A stretch of 64,000 nt of DNA from Chthonobacter rhizosphaerae (GCF_013839525.1 NZ_JACDIS010000016.1:16943-80942); one strand, 5' to 3'; shown: positions 54,485-63,142, counted from the first letter of the stretch. Translations and numbers: made by a program. The notes: generated by a model not told the origin, from the letters alone.

Positions 54485-54821
54485 TTCGGCGCGACGGCCC
54501 CGGTCGCCTCATGGCATGTGTAGAAGCGGGAAACTGCGGTTGACATGCCCGACGAATAGGTCGGATCGTCTATCGCACCTGTTCCTTTACAGGGCGACGA
54601 CAATTTGCCCCGCTCGATCAAACGGAAAAACTTCGGTTGTTGGCTTGTGTTCTCAGGCGAACGGCGCTATTTGAAAGCAACCGATAGTCAACGAGCGGCG
54701 CTGAGCGCCGAGGCCCGAAGAAGCGCCTGCAACGCATTGTTTTCAGCGCTTCCGGAGCCCTCGTCATTGCGGCCTTTCAAAGGTTTGACGAGCGAAATCG
54801 CCAACGGGACTGGTCAAGGAC
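54485..54821. promoter_or_regulatory. Long upstream region of mucR with a candidate promoter
   Basis: The 337-bp gap between mrpG and mucR is less GC-rich than the flanks. TTGACA at 54540-54545 is a perfect -35 hexamer; 17-18 bp on, GGATCG/GATCGT is only a poor -10. MucR proteins bind AT-rich DNA and repress themselves, so binding sites are likely here. A 74-codon plus frame (54605-54829) has no ribosome site and overlaps mucR, so it is not called. Confidence 0.4.
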
Positions 54822-55238
54822 ATGAGTGAAATCGACGACAACGGAACGGTGATCGATCTGGCGGCCCATATCGTGGCTGCTTATGTCGGGAATAATTCCG
54901 TCGCAGCGGCAGATCTGCCGAACCTCATCTATGAGGTGGTCGGCGCGCTGAACCGCGTGCAGGGCGCGCCGGTGGAATCCGAGCCCGAGCCGGCCAAGCC
55001 TGCCGTTCCGGTGAAGAAGTCGGTGACGCCGGATTACATCGTCTGCCTGGAAGACGGCAAGAAGTTCAAGTCGCTGAAGCGGCATCTTCGCACCCACTAC
55101 AATATGTCGCCGGAAGAATACCGCGAGAAGTGGGGCCTTCCGGCCGACTACCCGATGGTGGCGCCCAACTACGCGGCCGCCCGTTCGGAACTCGCCAAGA
55201 AGATGGGCCTCGGCCAGCAGCGCCGTCGCGGCCGCTGA
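54822..55238 (+). CDS. mucR: MucR/Ros family zinc-finger regulator
   Basis: A 138-residue regulator. The prokaryotic zinc finger is in residues 75-92: VCLEDGKKFKSLKRHLRTHY, with Cys75, Asp78, His88 and His92 as ligands. The N-terminal helices (IDLAAHIVAAYVGNN) are the oligomerisation part of the family. MucR is a global H-NS-like silencer in rhizobia and Brucella that controls exopolysaccharide, motility and cell-cycle genes. AAGGAC precedes the start; a terminator follows. Confidence 0.95.
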   Translation: MSEIDDNGTVIDLAAHIVAAYVGNNSVAAADLPNLIYEVVGALNRVQGAPVESEPEPAKPAVPVKKSVTPDYIVCLEDGKKFKSLKRHLRTHYNMSPEEYREKWGLPADYPMVAPNYAAARSELAKKMGLGQQRRRGR

Positions 55239-55268
55239 CAGCACGCTCGTCCGTCGGACCTGATGAAG

Positions 55269-55297
55269 CGCGGCCCTCCGGGGCCGCGTTTTCGTTT
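55269..55297 (+). terminator. Rho-independent terminator of mucR
   Basis: An 8-bp stem, CGCGGCCC (55269-55276) and GGGCCGCG (55281-55288) with a TCCG loop, leads into TTTTCGTTT. It lies 30 nt after the mucR stop. Confidence 0.85.
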
Positions 55298-55427
55298 GCG
55301 GATTCTCGCGCCGCTGGATCGGGCCGAAGGACCGTGGTGGGACGCGGTGGTCGCCGGCACGCCGGGGCGGACGGCGGCGAGCGCCGTCACGCCGGGGGCG
55401 TCGGCCCGGGCTGTCGGCCCGGATCGT

Positions 55428-55544
55428 CTCGAGCATTCTCCAATCAAGTTGGACGACCTGATCGCCGAGAGAATGCTCCAGTTTTTGGATCTGGAGCGAT
55501 GTCTTGTCGACCTGACGAGTCCGTCAGGTCGGAAAGCGCTCGAG
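55428..55544. repeat. Rhizobial intergenic mosaic-type palindromic element (RIME-like)
   Basis: A 117-bp nested palindrome. Outer arms CTCGAGC/GCTCGAG lie at 55428-55434 and 55538-55544. The left module has GAGCATTCTC (55431-55440) and GAGAATGCTC (55469-55478); the right module has CGACCTGAC/GTCAGGTCG (55508-55516 and 55523-55531). The GAGCATTCTC motif and the linker with CTGGAGCGAT resemble the mosaic elements scattered through Hyphomicrobiales genomes. Its right end enters the coding sequence of the minus-strand gene and supplies its stop codon. Confidence 0.7.
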
Positions 55545-55868
55545 CGCGACGCGCCGGCGGGCGGTCTCGACGGCCAGTCGCGCCCGCTCCGCCTTCAGGG
55601 CCTGCACGAGGCCCACATGGCGGTTGAGGTCATAGGTCCAGTGGCCCGCCCGGCCCCGGGTCCGCTCGGACCGGAGCGCCCGCGCGAGCAGGCGGCAGAT
55701 CCGGGCCGTCACGAGCGGACCGTCGCCGCCGATCTCGTCCGGGCCGAGCGGCAGCAGGCGCGTCAGGGTCCGCCGGTCATACGCCGCGGCGCCGCGGGCG
55801 ATCATCCGCCGCGCGAGGTGGCGGCGCGTCTGGCTGGAGCAGGGGGCGACAGGCGTCTCAAGGGTCAT
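55524..55868 (-). CDS. Hypothetical basic protein, C-terminus formed by a mosaic repeat
   Basis: A 114-residue protein from ATG 55868. It is Arg-rich and helical (QTRRHLARRMIARGAAAYDR) and looks cytosolic; I do not recognise the family. Its last six codons (LERFPT) and stop lie inside the palindromic element at 55428-55544, so the present C-terminus is probably recent. It faces the DnaA-like gene across a 324-bp divergent gap. Confidence 0.65.
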   Translation of the reverse strand: MTLETPVAPCSSQTRRHLARRMIARGAAAYDRRTLTRLLPLGPDEIGGDGPLVTARICRLLARALRSERTRGRAGHWTYDLNRHVGLVQALKAERARLAVETARRRVALERFPT

Positions 55869-56192
55869 GCCGTGGGTCTCCGGGAAGGGCGGGAACCCCA
55901 GTGTGGCACGCGCCCGGAGAGGGGGGACAACTTGACCGGCCGGAGCCGGACGAGCGCCCAAGATCACATGCGACTGAAACCCTAGGTGGCATGACCGTAG
56001 GCCGACCCGTTGGCGGACGAACCTCGCCGGTCGGGAGCATCCGCGAGGGATGCTCGTAATATCTTGATGTTATCGCCCATGGCCGGTGCTTCTCGGGCGC
56101 TAACCATGATTTCGTGCGACAACCGAAAGTTATCCCCGGTTCGGAAAGTCGTGGTCTTCTGTCTAGGTTATTATTCCTAGAAGGGGGAAGCC
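55869..56192. promoter_or_regulatory. Divergent gap upstream of the DnaA-like gene
   Basis: The 324-bp gap becomes AT-rich near the DnaA-like gene. TTATCCCCG at 56130-56138 matches the DnaA box TTATCCACA at 7 of 9 positions. TCTAGG (56162-56167) and CCTAGA (56176-56181) form a perfect 6-bp inverted repeat with an 8-nt spacer just ahead of the ribosome site. Either could be an autoregulatory site. Confidence 0.4.
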
Positions 56193-56606
56193 ATGCAAAC
56201 TGCCGGATCTTGCGACTCCGCCCGAATTCTCCGACCTCCGGCGCGTCCGGAGCGGACCGATGACCGTGATGTGGTGGAGTTCGTCGAGCAGGTCGTGCTC
56301 CGCGCCTTCGGCCTGCCGGGAGATACGCTGCGCCACCCGACCCGCGGCCGCCAGACGCCCGCCCGGGCCCGGCAGGTGGCCATGTACCTGCTCCACGTGC
56401 GGGTGGGCGTGACGCTGACGGCCTGCGGGCGCGCGTTCGGCCGCGACCGGTCCACCGCCGGCCACGCCTGCCGGCGCGTGGAGGACCTGCGGGAGATGAG
56501 CCACATCGACGGCCGCCTGGAGTCGCTGGAAGCGGCGATCGACCGCTGGGTGGCGATCCGCAGGCCGTCGGTCGGCGTCCGGCCGCGCCGGGGAGGCCGG
56601 CGATGA
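56193..56606 (+). CDS. Stand-alone DnaA domain-IV-like DNA-binding protein
   Basis: A 137-residue protein. Residues about 55-92 (ARQVAMYLLHVRVGVTLTAC, GRAFGRDRSTAGHACRRVED) align with the C-terminal DnaA domain, which reads RQIAMYL...GRAFGGRDHTTV in true DnaA and binds DnaA boxes. No AAA+ ATPase part is present. AAGGGGGAA precedes the ATG. It overlaps the DUF6456 gene by 4 nt. It may compete for DnaA boxes or act as a local regulator; both are inferences. Confidence 0.78.
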   Translation: MQTAGSCDSARILRPPARPERTDDRDVVEFVEQVVLRAFGLPGDTLRHPTRGRQTPARARQVAMYLLHVRVGVTLTACGRAFGRDRSTAGHACRRVEDLREMSHIDGRLESLEAAIDRWVAIRRPSVGVRPRRGGRR

Positions 56607-57205
56607 GCGCGACCGCCCCCCGGCTCGGGCGCGCCGCCCGGCCGGGGCGGACCGCCCGCCCCACGCGGACCGCCCGCGTCGTCGCCCCCGACGGGCGGGT
56701 GGCGGACGTGACCATCGACGACGGCGAGAGCCCGCTCGCCTGGCTCGCCACCCGGCGCGACAAGGACGGCGTCCCACTCCTCAGCCCGGCCGCCTTCGCG
56801 GCCGGAGAGCGCTTCAGGACCGACTACACCGTCGCCGGCCTGATGGCCCGGACCACCATGAACTGGGACGCGCTGGGCGGACCGGCGGAGCGGCGCGCGG
56901 GCGGCGGTGCCGGCGGCGGCCTGCTCGTCACCGAGGCCGCCATGGCGGCCCGCGACCGGGTGAACCGCGCCCTGTCGGCCGTCGGCCCGGAACTCGGCAG
57001 CGTGCTCGTGGACGTCTGCTGCCACCTCAAGGGGCTCGGCGACGTGGAGCGCGACCAGGGCTGGCCGCTCCGCTCCGGCAAGGTGGTGTTGCGGATGGCC
57101 CTCGCGGCGCTCGCCCGCCACTACGGGCTGGCGGAGGCGGCGCGCGGCGGCGAGGCCGCGAGACCGCGCCACTGGGGCGCGGCGGACTATCGTCCCAAGG
57201 CGTGA
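56603..57205 (+). CDS. DUF6456 domain protein
   Basis: A 200-residue protein. The N-terminal 35 residues are Arg-rich and disordered. From about residue 42, SPLAWLATRRDKDGVPLLSP, AFAAGERFRTDYTVAGLMAR and the C-terminal VDVCCHLKGLGDVERDQGWP mark the DUF6456 domain of alphaproteobacterial DNA-binding-like proteins. In many relatives this domain is fused to a helix-turn-helix. Here the DnaA-like gene overlapping by 4 nt may supply that function. Confidence 0.8.
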   Translation: MSATAPRLGRAARPGRTARPTRTARVVAPDGRVADVTIDDGESPLAWLATRRDKDGVPLLSPAAFAAGERFRTDYTVAGLMARTTMNWDALGGPAERRAGGGAGGGLLVTEAAMAARDRVNRALSAVGPELGSVLVDVCCHLKGLGDVERDQGWPLRSGKVVLRMALAALARHYGLAEAARGGEAARPRHWGAADYRPKA

Positions 57206-57275
57206 ACGGGGCCGGGCAGGCCGGGCTTCGGCGGTCGGCGTTGCCGCGGGCGGCCGTCGCACGCGGCCCGCGGGG

Positions 57276-57692
57276 TCAGGCGGCGGCCGCGGTCGCCTCC
57301 CGGCGGAGCCGGTCCACCATGGAGCGCAGGCCGTTGGAGCGCTGGGGCGTCAGGTGCTCGCGCAGCTGCAGCTCCTCGAAGATCCTCTCCGGGTCGGTGG
57401 TGAGGATCTCCTGGGCGGGCTTGCCCGAATAGGTGGCGTGCAGGATGGCGATCAGGCCCTTGACGATATGGGCGTCGCTGTCGCCCACGAACGACAGGCG
57501 CGGCTCGCCGCCGTCCTGCTCCACGTCCGTCTTGATCCAGACCTGGCTGGCGCAGCCGCGCACCTTGTTGTCGTCGGTCCGGGCGTCCTCGGGGAAGGGC
57601 GGCAGCGACCGTCCGAGCTCGATCACGTAGCGATAGCGGTCTTCCCAGTCGTCCAGGAAGGAGAAGTTCTCTCGGATTTCGTCGAGCGTCAT
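57276..57692 (-). CDS. sufE: SufE family sulphur acceptor
   Basis: A 138-residue protein. The sulphur-accepting Cys47 is in DNKVRGCASQVWIKTDV, followed by FVGDSDAHIVKGLIAILHAT, both SufE signatures. It takes persulphide sulphur from a cysteine desulphurase (SufS) for iron-sulphur cluster assembly in the cytosol. No other suf gene is beside it. It is convergent with DUF6456. Confidence 0.93.
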   Translation of the reverse strand: MTLDEIRENFSFLDDWEDRYRYVIELGRSLPPFPEDARTDDNKVRGCASQVWIKTDVEQDGGEPRLSFVGDSDAHIVKGLIAILHATYSGKPAQEILTTDPERIFEELQLREHLTPQRSNGLRSMVDRLRREATAAAA

Positions 57693-57821
57693 CGGATCCC
57701 GTCACTCCCGTCGCCGGTCCTTTGGCTCATATAGCGGCCGAGGTCCGGGCAAGGAAGAAAGGCGGGGAAGAAAAGCCGGCGCAGGGAGCAGGAAGGGGGC
57801 AAGCGGCGCCCGGTCGGGCGG

Positions 57822-58190
57822 TCAGATGCTGGTGTCCAGGGCCGGGCCGCGCCAGGGCGCCTGCAGGTCCTCCGCCGTCAGGGTGCCCCGGTCCGCCCCC
57901 GGCGCGGGCTCGGCCGCGAACTGTTCGTCGAGGAAGTCGGACAGGAGGCGCGCGCCCGCCTTGGCCTTCACGGCGAGCGTGGCCCCGAAGCGGCTGCCGA
58001 TCTCGCAGGTCGTCGGGTTGCGGTCGCAGAACCCGCCGGCGTCCACGAGCGCGTCCTCGGCGATGATGATCGCCTCGCCGGCGGCGATCGGCCTCAGGCC
58101 GCTCTCCTCCACCTGGCGGGCGGTCTCCTCGTCGACCGGAATGAGCAGGATCGCGATGGTCAGCCAGAAGGCCGTGCGGATCAGAAACAT
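57822..58190 (-). CDS. DUF5330 family protein
   Basis: A 122-residue protein with one N-terminal hydrophobic segment (MFLIRTAFWLTIAILLIPVD). The core GGFCDRNPTTCEIGSRFGAT contains a Cys pair, and the C-terminal TLTAEDLQAPWRG matches DUF5330, a family I associate with Hyphomicrobiales. It is probably anchored in the inner membrane facing the periplasm, where the two Cys could form a disulphide. Role unknown. Confidence 0.85.
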   Translation of the reverse strand: MFLIRTAFWLTIAILLIPVDEETARQVEESGLRPIAAGEAIIIAEDALVDAGGFCDRNPTTCEIGSRFGATLAVKAKAGARLLSDFLDEQFAAEPAPGADRGTLTAEDLQAPWRGPALDTSI

Positions 58191-58543
58191 GTGACGTTCG
58201 TCCCTCGTCGGGGCGACGGCCGGCGCGGGGTCGCATGGGGCGCGGGCCGGGTCTCCCGAGTGGACGGAGCATGCACGCCGTCATTTGCGATCCCGTTCAG
58301 GCACACGATCAAATCGTGGCGGCATTTGCGTCAAATGCGGCCGAAATTTTCGTCGAATTGGAAGGATCGGCCGAAAACCAAGCCGGCGGAACGGCTTGGC
58401 CGGTTCCCGCGCGACGCCCGCCGCCGATTGAGGGCTCGTTAACCACAAAGTCGATCGGTGCCTCCGCAACCGGCGGAAGATACGGTTTGCCGCTTGCGAG
58501 TGATGTCCGGGCCGCTCCGCATCAAGACTCCTTAAAGGGGGGT
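58191..58543. promoter_or_regulatory. Divergent gap between DUF5330 and the DivJ-like kinase
   Basis: About 350 bp with a locally AT-rich part (58300-58370). The long open frame through it in the kinase register is not convincing as coding: it lacks a ribosome site at its start and its base usage is not that of the neighbours. TTAACCA at 58439-58445 is a CtrA half-site. CTTAAAGGGG near 58531 is taken as the kinase ribosome site. Confidence 0.4.
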
Positions 58544-60397
58544 GTGGCACGGTCCGGGGGTGTCGGCTTCGGCCGCAGCGACCCGTGTGAGTGGGGTAGC
58601 GTATTGCGTATCGACGAGGTCTCTCGGGCTCTGGAGCGGTCGTTCGACCCGCTCGTCCACGGGTCGGCGGCAGCCGATCCGACCGGCTGCGCCCGGCATC
58701 GCGCCTTCATCGCAGCCCACCTGGGCAGCGGGATCCTGGCGCTCGCCCTCATCCCGCTCTGCCTGGTGTTCGAGGGGCGCTTCGCCGTCCTCTCCTCGCT
58801 CACGCTCGGCATCCTGGGCCTGGAGGCCCTGGTCGGGCTCTACGTGAGCCGCACGGGCCGCCTCGACGCCGGCTATCTGGCGTCCGCCGCGGTTCTGACG
58901 CTTCTCGTCACCGTCGTGGCCCTCAACACGGGCGGCCTCTCCTCCTTCGCGCTCGTCTGGTTCGCGGTCACGCCCATCGAGGCGGCGCTCTCCAACAGCC
59001 GCCGCGTGATCGCCGCCGCCGCCGCCATCGGGGCTGCGGGCCTTGGCGCCGTCGTGGGCTCCAGCGCCCTCGGCCTCGTGCCGGAGCCGGCCGCGCTGCC
59101 CGGCGGCATGGCCGTGGTCGGCGTCGCGGCCGTGGTGGCCATGATCTACGGCGCCATGATCGCGATCCGGATCGAGACCCAGAACCGGGACGCCGACCGG
59201 CACGCCCGCGCGCTTGAAACCCGCTACCGCCTTCTCGCCGACACCATGATCGACGTGGTGACCTGCCACGGCGCCGATGCCGACGTGACCTTCGCGTCGC
59301 CCGCCGTCAGCCGCCTCCTCGGCGTGCCGCCGTCGGCGCTGATGGGCGACGGCCTGTTCCGCCGCGTCCACGTGGCCGACCGGCCCGCCTACCTGACCGC
59401 GCTGTCGGAAGCCATCTACCGGGGCCTTTCCGGCGTCCAGTTCCGCCTGAGGCGCGGCGACGAGGGCGAGCCGGAGAGCTGGGTCTGGGTGGAGACGCTG
59501 CTCCGCCGCTCCGAGGAGGCCGCGGCCGGCTTCGGCGGCGTGGTCGTGGGCGTGACCCGCGACATCGAGCATCGCAAGGCCCAGGAGGCCGAGATCCTGA
59601 AGGCCCGGCAGGACGCGGAGGCCGCGAGCTTCGCCAAGACGCGCTTCCTCGCCAACGTCAGCCACGAGCTGAGGACGCCGCTCAACGCCATCATCGGCTT
59701 CTCCGACATCCTCGGGCAGGAGATCTTCGGCAAGTTCGAATATGAGCGTCACCGGGAATATGCCCGCCTGATCAAGGATTCCGGCGAGCACCTGCTGCAG
59801 GTGGTGAACGATATCCTCGACATGTCCAAGATCGAGGCCGGCAGCTTCGACGTGACGCCCGAGCCGTTCGATCTGAAGCCGGTGCTCGACCGCTGCGGCC
59901 AGATCATGGAGCCGCAGGCCCAGCAGGCGGGCGTGGCCGTCCGCATCGACGTGGAGGACAACCTGCCCGAGCTGGTCGCCGATCGCCGGGCGTGCCGGCA
60001 GATCGCGCTCAACCTCCTGTCCAACGCCATCAAGTTCACCGACCGGGGCGGCGAGGTCGTCTGCGGCGCCCGCCGCGACGGACGGCGCATCGCCCTCTAC
60101 GTCAAGGACAACGGCATCGGCATCGCGCCGGAGGACCTGCCCCGGCTCGGCAATCCGTTCGTCCAGGCGGACAGCGGCTACGACCGCCGCCGCGAGGGCA
60201 CGGGCCTCGGCCTGTCGGTGGTGAAGGGTCTCGCGGCCCTCCACGGCGGCACCATGACGATCGACTCGGCGCTCGGGGTCGGCACCACGGTGACCGTCAC
60301 CCTGCCGATCAACTGCGACCGCGAGCCGACGCCGCTGACGACCCGGCAGACCCGGAGCGACGGCGGGACGATCTATCGAGCCGCAAAGAGAGCATAG
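58544..60397 (+). CDS. DivJ-like PAS sensor histidine kinase
   Basis: A 617-residue membrane kinase from GTG 58544 (AAAGGGG upstream); TTG 58604 is an alternative. About six membrane helices in the first 200 residues follow a short cytosolic part ending RHRAFIAAHL. A PAS domain (LETRYRLLADTMIDVVTCHG) precedes the H-box NVSHELRTPLNAIIGFSDIL with the phospho-His, then KDSGEHLLQVVNDILDMSKI, typical of PleC/DivJ/PdhS kinases that act on DivK. N, G1 and G2 boxes (NLLSNAIKF, DNGIGI, GTGLGLSV) are intact. Cell-cycle control upstream of CtrA is likely by family. Confidence 0.85.
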   Translation: MARSGGVGFGRSDPCEWGSVLRIDEVSRALERSFDPLVHGSAAADPTGCARHRAFIAAHLGSGILALALIPLCLVFEGRFAVLSSLTLGILGLEALVGLYVSRTGRLDAGYLASAAVLTLLVTVVALNTGGLSSFALVWFAVTPIEAALSNSRRVIAAAAAIGAAGLGAVVGSSALGLVPEPAALPGGMAVVGVAAVVAMIYGAMIAIRIETQNRDADRHARALETRYRLLADTMIDVVTCHGADADVTFASPAVSRLLGVPPSALMGDGLFRRVHVADRPAYLTALSEAIYRGLSGVQFRLRRGDEGEPESWVWVETLLRRSEEAAAGFGGVVVGVTRDIEHRKAQEAEILKARQDAEAASFAKTRFLANVSHELRTPLNAIIGFSDILGQEIFGKFEYERHREYARLIKDSGEHLLQVVNDILDMSKIEAGSFDVTPEPFDLKPVLDRCGQIMEPQAQQAGVAVRIDVEDNLPELVADRRACRQIALNLLSNAIKFTDRGGEVVCGARRDGRRIALYVKDNGIGIAPEDLPRLGNPFVQADSGYDRRREGTGLGLSVVKGLAALHGGTMTIDSALGVGTTVTVTLPINCDREPTPLTTRQTRSDGGTIYRAAKRA

Positions 60398-60402
60398 ACC
60401 GC

Positions 60403-61515
60403 ATGGCACCCAAGGGACGTCGACGGCAGAAAGCCGATCCGCCCCGGCGCGGCATGGCCGCCGCCGCGCTCGACACCGCGCTCGCCAATCCGATGGCGAC
60501 CCTCGGCGGCGCGGTCATGGTGGCCGTCGGCTCGGCGATCATGGCCAACGCCCTGATGCTGCAGCCGGGCGCCCACCCGGCGCCCCTCTTCACCGGCACG
60601 AGCCCGCTGCCCGGCACCCGCACGCTGCCGCCGCCGTCCCAGGGTCCGGCGGTGGATCCCGAGCCCGATCCGATCGGCTCGCTGCTCGGCGAAGGACCTG
60701 CCGCCGATCCGCAGCTGGTCGCCGACACCCAGGCGGCGCTCGTCGCGCTCGGCTTCTACCAGGGCGCGGTCGACGGCCTGTCCGGCCCGATGACCGCCGA
60801 CGCCATCGAGCGCTTCCAGGCCGCCCACGGCCTGGAGGAGACCGGCGAGCCCTCGCAGGACCTCCTCACCATCCTCAACGTGGCCGTGCCCCGGGCGGCC
60901 GCCCCGGCGGACGGCACCGGCCCGGCCGCAGGGTCCGCGCCGGCCGACGCCGCGCCCGGCCCGTCCGGCGCCCTGTCCGTGCCGCTGCCGCGCCCCTCGC
61001 CGCTGCGGAGCGGCGCGCTGTCCGGCGGCGACACGGGCTTCGCCGCCGCCGAGCCCCAGCCTGCCACTGTCGCCGAGCGCCAGCCTGCCAACGTCGCCGA
61101 GCGCCCTGTCTCCGTCGCACCCGTGGCGGTGGCGCCGGTGGCGGTGCCGCCGGAGCCCGGTCCGTCGCCGGCCGTCGAGCCCGCCACCCCCCGCGTGCGG
61201 GAGAGCGCCGCCCGGACGCTTCGCTACACGCCCGGCGACGGCGACCGGCCGGTGTTCCGGCCGGATACCGCCGGCGACGCGCCGGTCGCGTCCACGGCGC
61301 TCGACGCGCCGCCGGCCGACCCGCGTCTCGCCCGCATCCAGACGGCCCTCGACGACGCGGGCTATGGCCCGCTCCGCCGCGACGGGGTGTGGACGACGGA
61401 GACCCGCGAGGCGATCCGCCGGTTCGAGGCGAACCGGGGGCTTGCGGTCACGGGCATGATCAACGAAGCCTTCCTGCGCGAACTGATCGCGATCGGCGGT
61501 CTGTCCATGGACTGA
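60403..61515 (+). CDS. Peptidoglycan-binding domain protein, membrane anchored
   Basis: A 370-residue protein from ATG 60403, only 5 nt after the kinase. A basic start is followed by one membrane segment (about residues 31-52, TLGGAVMVAVGSAIMANALM). Two peptidoglycan-binding repeats flank a Pro/Ala-rich linker: TQAALVALGFYQGAVDGLSG near residue 109 and IQTALDDAGYGPLRRDGVWT near residue 311. The linker contains short repeats (AERQPA, VAPVAV). It probably tethers the cell wall; its link to the kinase gene suggests co-expression. Confidence 0.85.
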   Translation: MAPKGRRRQKADPPRRGMAAAALDTALANPMATLGGAVMVAVGSAIMANALMLQPGAHPAPLFTGTSPLPGTRTLPPPSQGPAVDPEPDPIGSLLGEGPAADPQLVADTQAALVALGFYQGAVDGLSGPMTADAIERFQAAHGLEETGEPSQDLLTILNVAVPRAAAPADGTGPAAGSAPADAAPGPSGALSVPLPRPSPLRSGALSGGDTGFAAAEPQPATVAERQPANVAERPVSVAPVAVAPVAVPPEPGPSPAVEPATPRVRESAARTLRYTPGDGDRPVFRPDTAGDAPVASTALDAPPADPRLARIQTALDDAGYGPLRRDGVWTTETREAIRRFEANRGLAVTGMINEAFLRELIAIGGLSMD

Positions 61516-61571
61516 ACCGGCGGGCGGCGGATCGGCCACGCCCGGCCCGGCGGCAGCGAAGGCGTATCCCC

Positions 61572-61928
61572 ATGCAGCGCGTCACGTCCGATTTCTTCGT
61601 CAGCGCCTACGCGCGCCGGCGCAACGACGGCGGCTACTTCACGGCCGTGGTGCGCCGGGGCGCCGCGGAGGCGGGCGCGATCTTCGTCAAGGTAAGCCGG
61701 CTCGACGGCACCGCCGATCTCTACGGCCCCCTGCCGCAGGTGTTCGCCGCCGACCTCGACCCCGCGATCGCCGGTGGCCGCGTGTTCGAGCGGATCATGG
61801 CGCACGCTCCGGAGGCGGACGTGGACGCCCGGCTCGCCCGCGAGCGCACCTTCGACAGCGACTGTTACGTGGTGGAGACGGAGGCGCGCGACGGCAGCCA
61901 CGGGCTCGATGTGGTCGAGCCGGGCTGA
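61572..61928 (+). CDS. DUF1491 family protein
   Basis: A 118-residue cytosolic protein from ATG 61572. The start TSDFFVSAYARRRNDGGYFT and AGAIFVKVSRLDGTADLYGP, together with RTFDSDCYVVETEARDG, match the DUF1491 family of alphaproteobacteria. Its role is unknown. It follows the peptidoglycan-binding gene on the same strand and is convergent with the DUF2336 gene. Confidence 0.88.
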   Translation: MQRVTSDFFVSAYARRRNDGGYFTAVVRRGAAEAGAIFVKVSRLDGTADLYGPLPQVFAADLDPAIAGGRVFERIMAHAPEADVDARLARERTFDSDCYVVETEARDGSHGLDVVEPG

Positions 61929-61947
61929 ACGGCCGGCCGACGGCGGC

Positions 61948-63084
61948 TCAAGCCCGGTCGCGGGTGGCGGGCGTCGACGGGGCGGCGGTCGGGACCCGGC
62001 GCGCGGCGGGGGCGGCGGCCCGGAGCGGGCTGCCCTCCTCGGAAAGCGGCACGTGGCGCGGCCGGCGCTGCGGCAGCGGCGGGCGATCCTGGCGCCAGCG
62101 GCTCACCAGGATGGCGGCGGAGCGCAGCGAGATGCTCTCGTTGAGGTCCATCAGCCGCTTCATCTGGAAATAGTCGCGCTGGTCCGGCCCGCCGGTGAAG
62201 AGCAGGAGGCGCGTGTTTGTGGCCGGGTCGAGGCCGACCGCCTTCAGGGCGATGGCGAGAGGCTCGCCGCCTTCGTCGAGGAGCAGCCGCCGGGCGAGCG
62301 TCTCCTCCACGGACAGGAGATCCGCCAGAAGGCCCGCCAGCACGTCGAGGTCGCGCAGCAGCGCCGCCCGGGACAGCGCCTGCACCAGCTCGGCGGAGGG
62401 CGCCGGCGGCCGCGGGATCGCGGTCTTGGACGCGAAGGCGCGGAGCGCGAGGATTTCCAGGCCCTGCACCACCCGGCGGCGGCCGCGGGTGTCGAGGTCG
62501 AGGAAGAGGTCGGTCAGCGCCGCGTCGTCCAGATCCTCGATCCGGCCCCCGAGCGCGCGGGCGATTTCCGGCCGGCCCTGGGCGGCGGCGATCACCATCG
62601 GCATCACGTGGGCCGGGATGCGGGCGGTCGCGTTGTCGAGGAGGATCGGCAGATCCGCCTCCGGCAGGTTGCGGACGAGCGCTTCCACAAGGGCGGGGCT
62701 CGGCCGCACGCGCCGCGCCAGCGAGCGCAGGTGGTCCGGGCTGCCGGTCGCCACCAGGGCGATGAGGTCCACCTCCGGCACGGTCTCGGCCTTCTCGATG
62801 ATCACGGCCGCGACGCTGATGTCGTCCGCCATCAGGGCGCGCAGAACCGCCGCCGGGGCGTCCTTGTGCCGAGACAGCATGTGCGCCACCAGCCGCCGGT
62901 CGTCGAGCGGCGTGATGCGCAGGAGTTGGAGCGCCAACTCCTCGTACATGTGGATTTCGGCGAGGACGTGCGTCGGCTCGGAGACGAACAGCTCCGTGGA
63001 GGCTTTCAGGAGCGCCCGGCCGCGGTTGGCCTCCGACGCCTGGGCAAGCTGAAAGACACCATTGGGAAACCGTGCGGACACCAT
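61948..63084 (-). CDS. DUF2336 domain protein
   Basis: A 378-residue protein, start taken at ATG 63084 (GTG 63096 is an alternative). It is built of helical repeats (TPLDDRRLVAHMLSRHKDAP, ADLPILLDNATARIPAHVMP) like HEAT or TPR solenoids, which fit DUF2336. The C-terminal 40 residues are Pro/Arg rich. No signal peptide is present. DUF2336 proteins occur mainly in alphaproteobacteria with no known function. A CtrA-type box lies 59-74 bp upstream of the start. Confidence 0.85.
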   Translation of the reverse strand: MVSARFPNGVFQLAQASEANRGRALLKASTELFVSEPTHVLAEIHMYEELALQLLRITPLDDRRLVAHMLSRHKDAPAAVLRALMADDISVAAVIIEKAETVPEVDLIALVATGSPDHLRSLARRVRPSPALVEALVRNLPEADLPILLDNATARIPAHVMPMVIAAAQGRPEIARALGGRIEDLDDAALTDLFLDLDTRGRRRVVQGLEILALRAFASKTAIPRPPAPSAELVQALSRAALLRDLDVLAGLLADLLSVEETLARRLLLDEGGEPLAIALKAVGLDPATNTRLLLFTGGPDQRDYFQMKRLMDLNESISLRSAAILVSRWRQDRPPLPQRRPRHVPLSEEGSPLRAAAPAARRVPTAAPSTPATRDRA

Positions 63085-63142
63085 GGCCGGCAGCACTCGT
63101 GGGTCGGAAGGACTGGTGACCCCGAGAATGCCGCCGGATTCT

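Noticed and set aside
54605..54829. 74-codon plus frame upstream of mucR
   Set aside because: It begins with TTG, lacks a ribosome site and overlaps the mucR start. It lies in what looks like the mucR promoter region.
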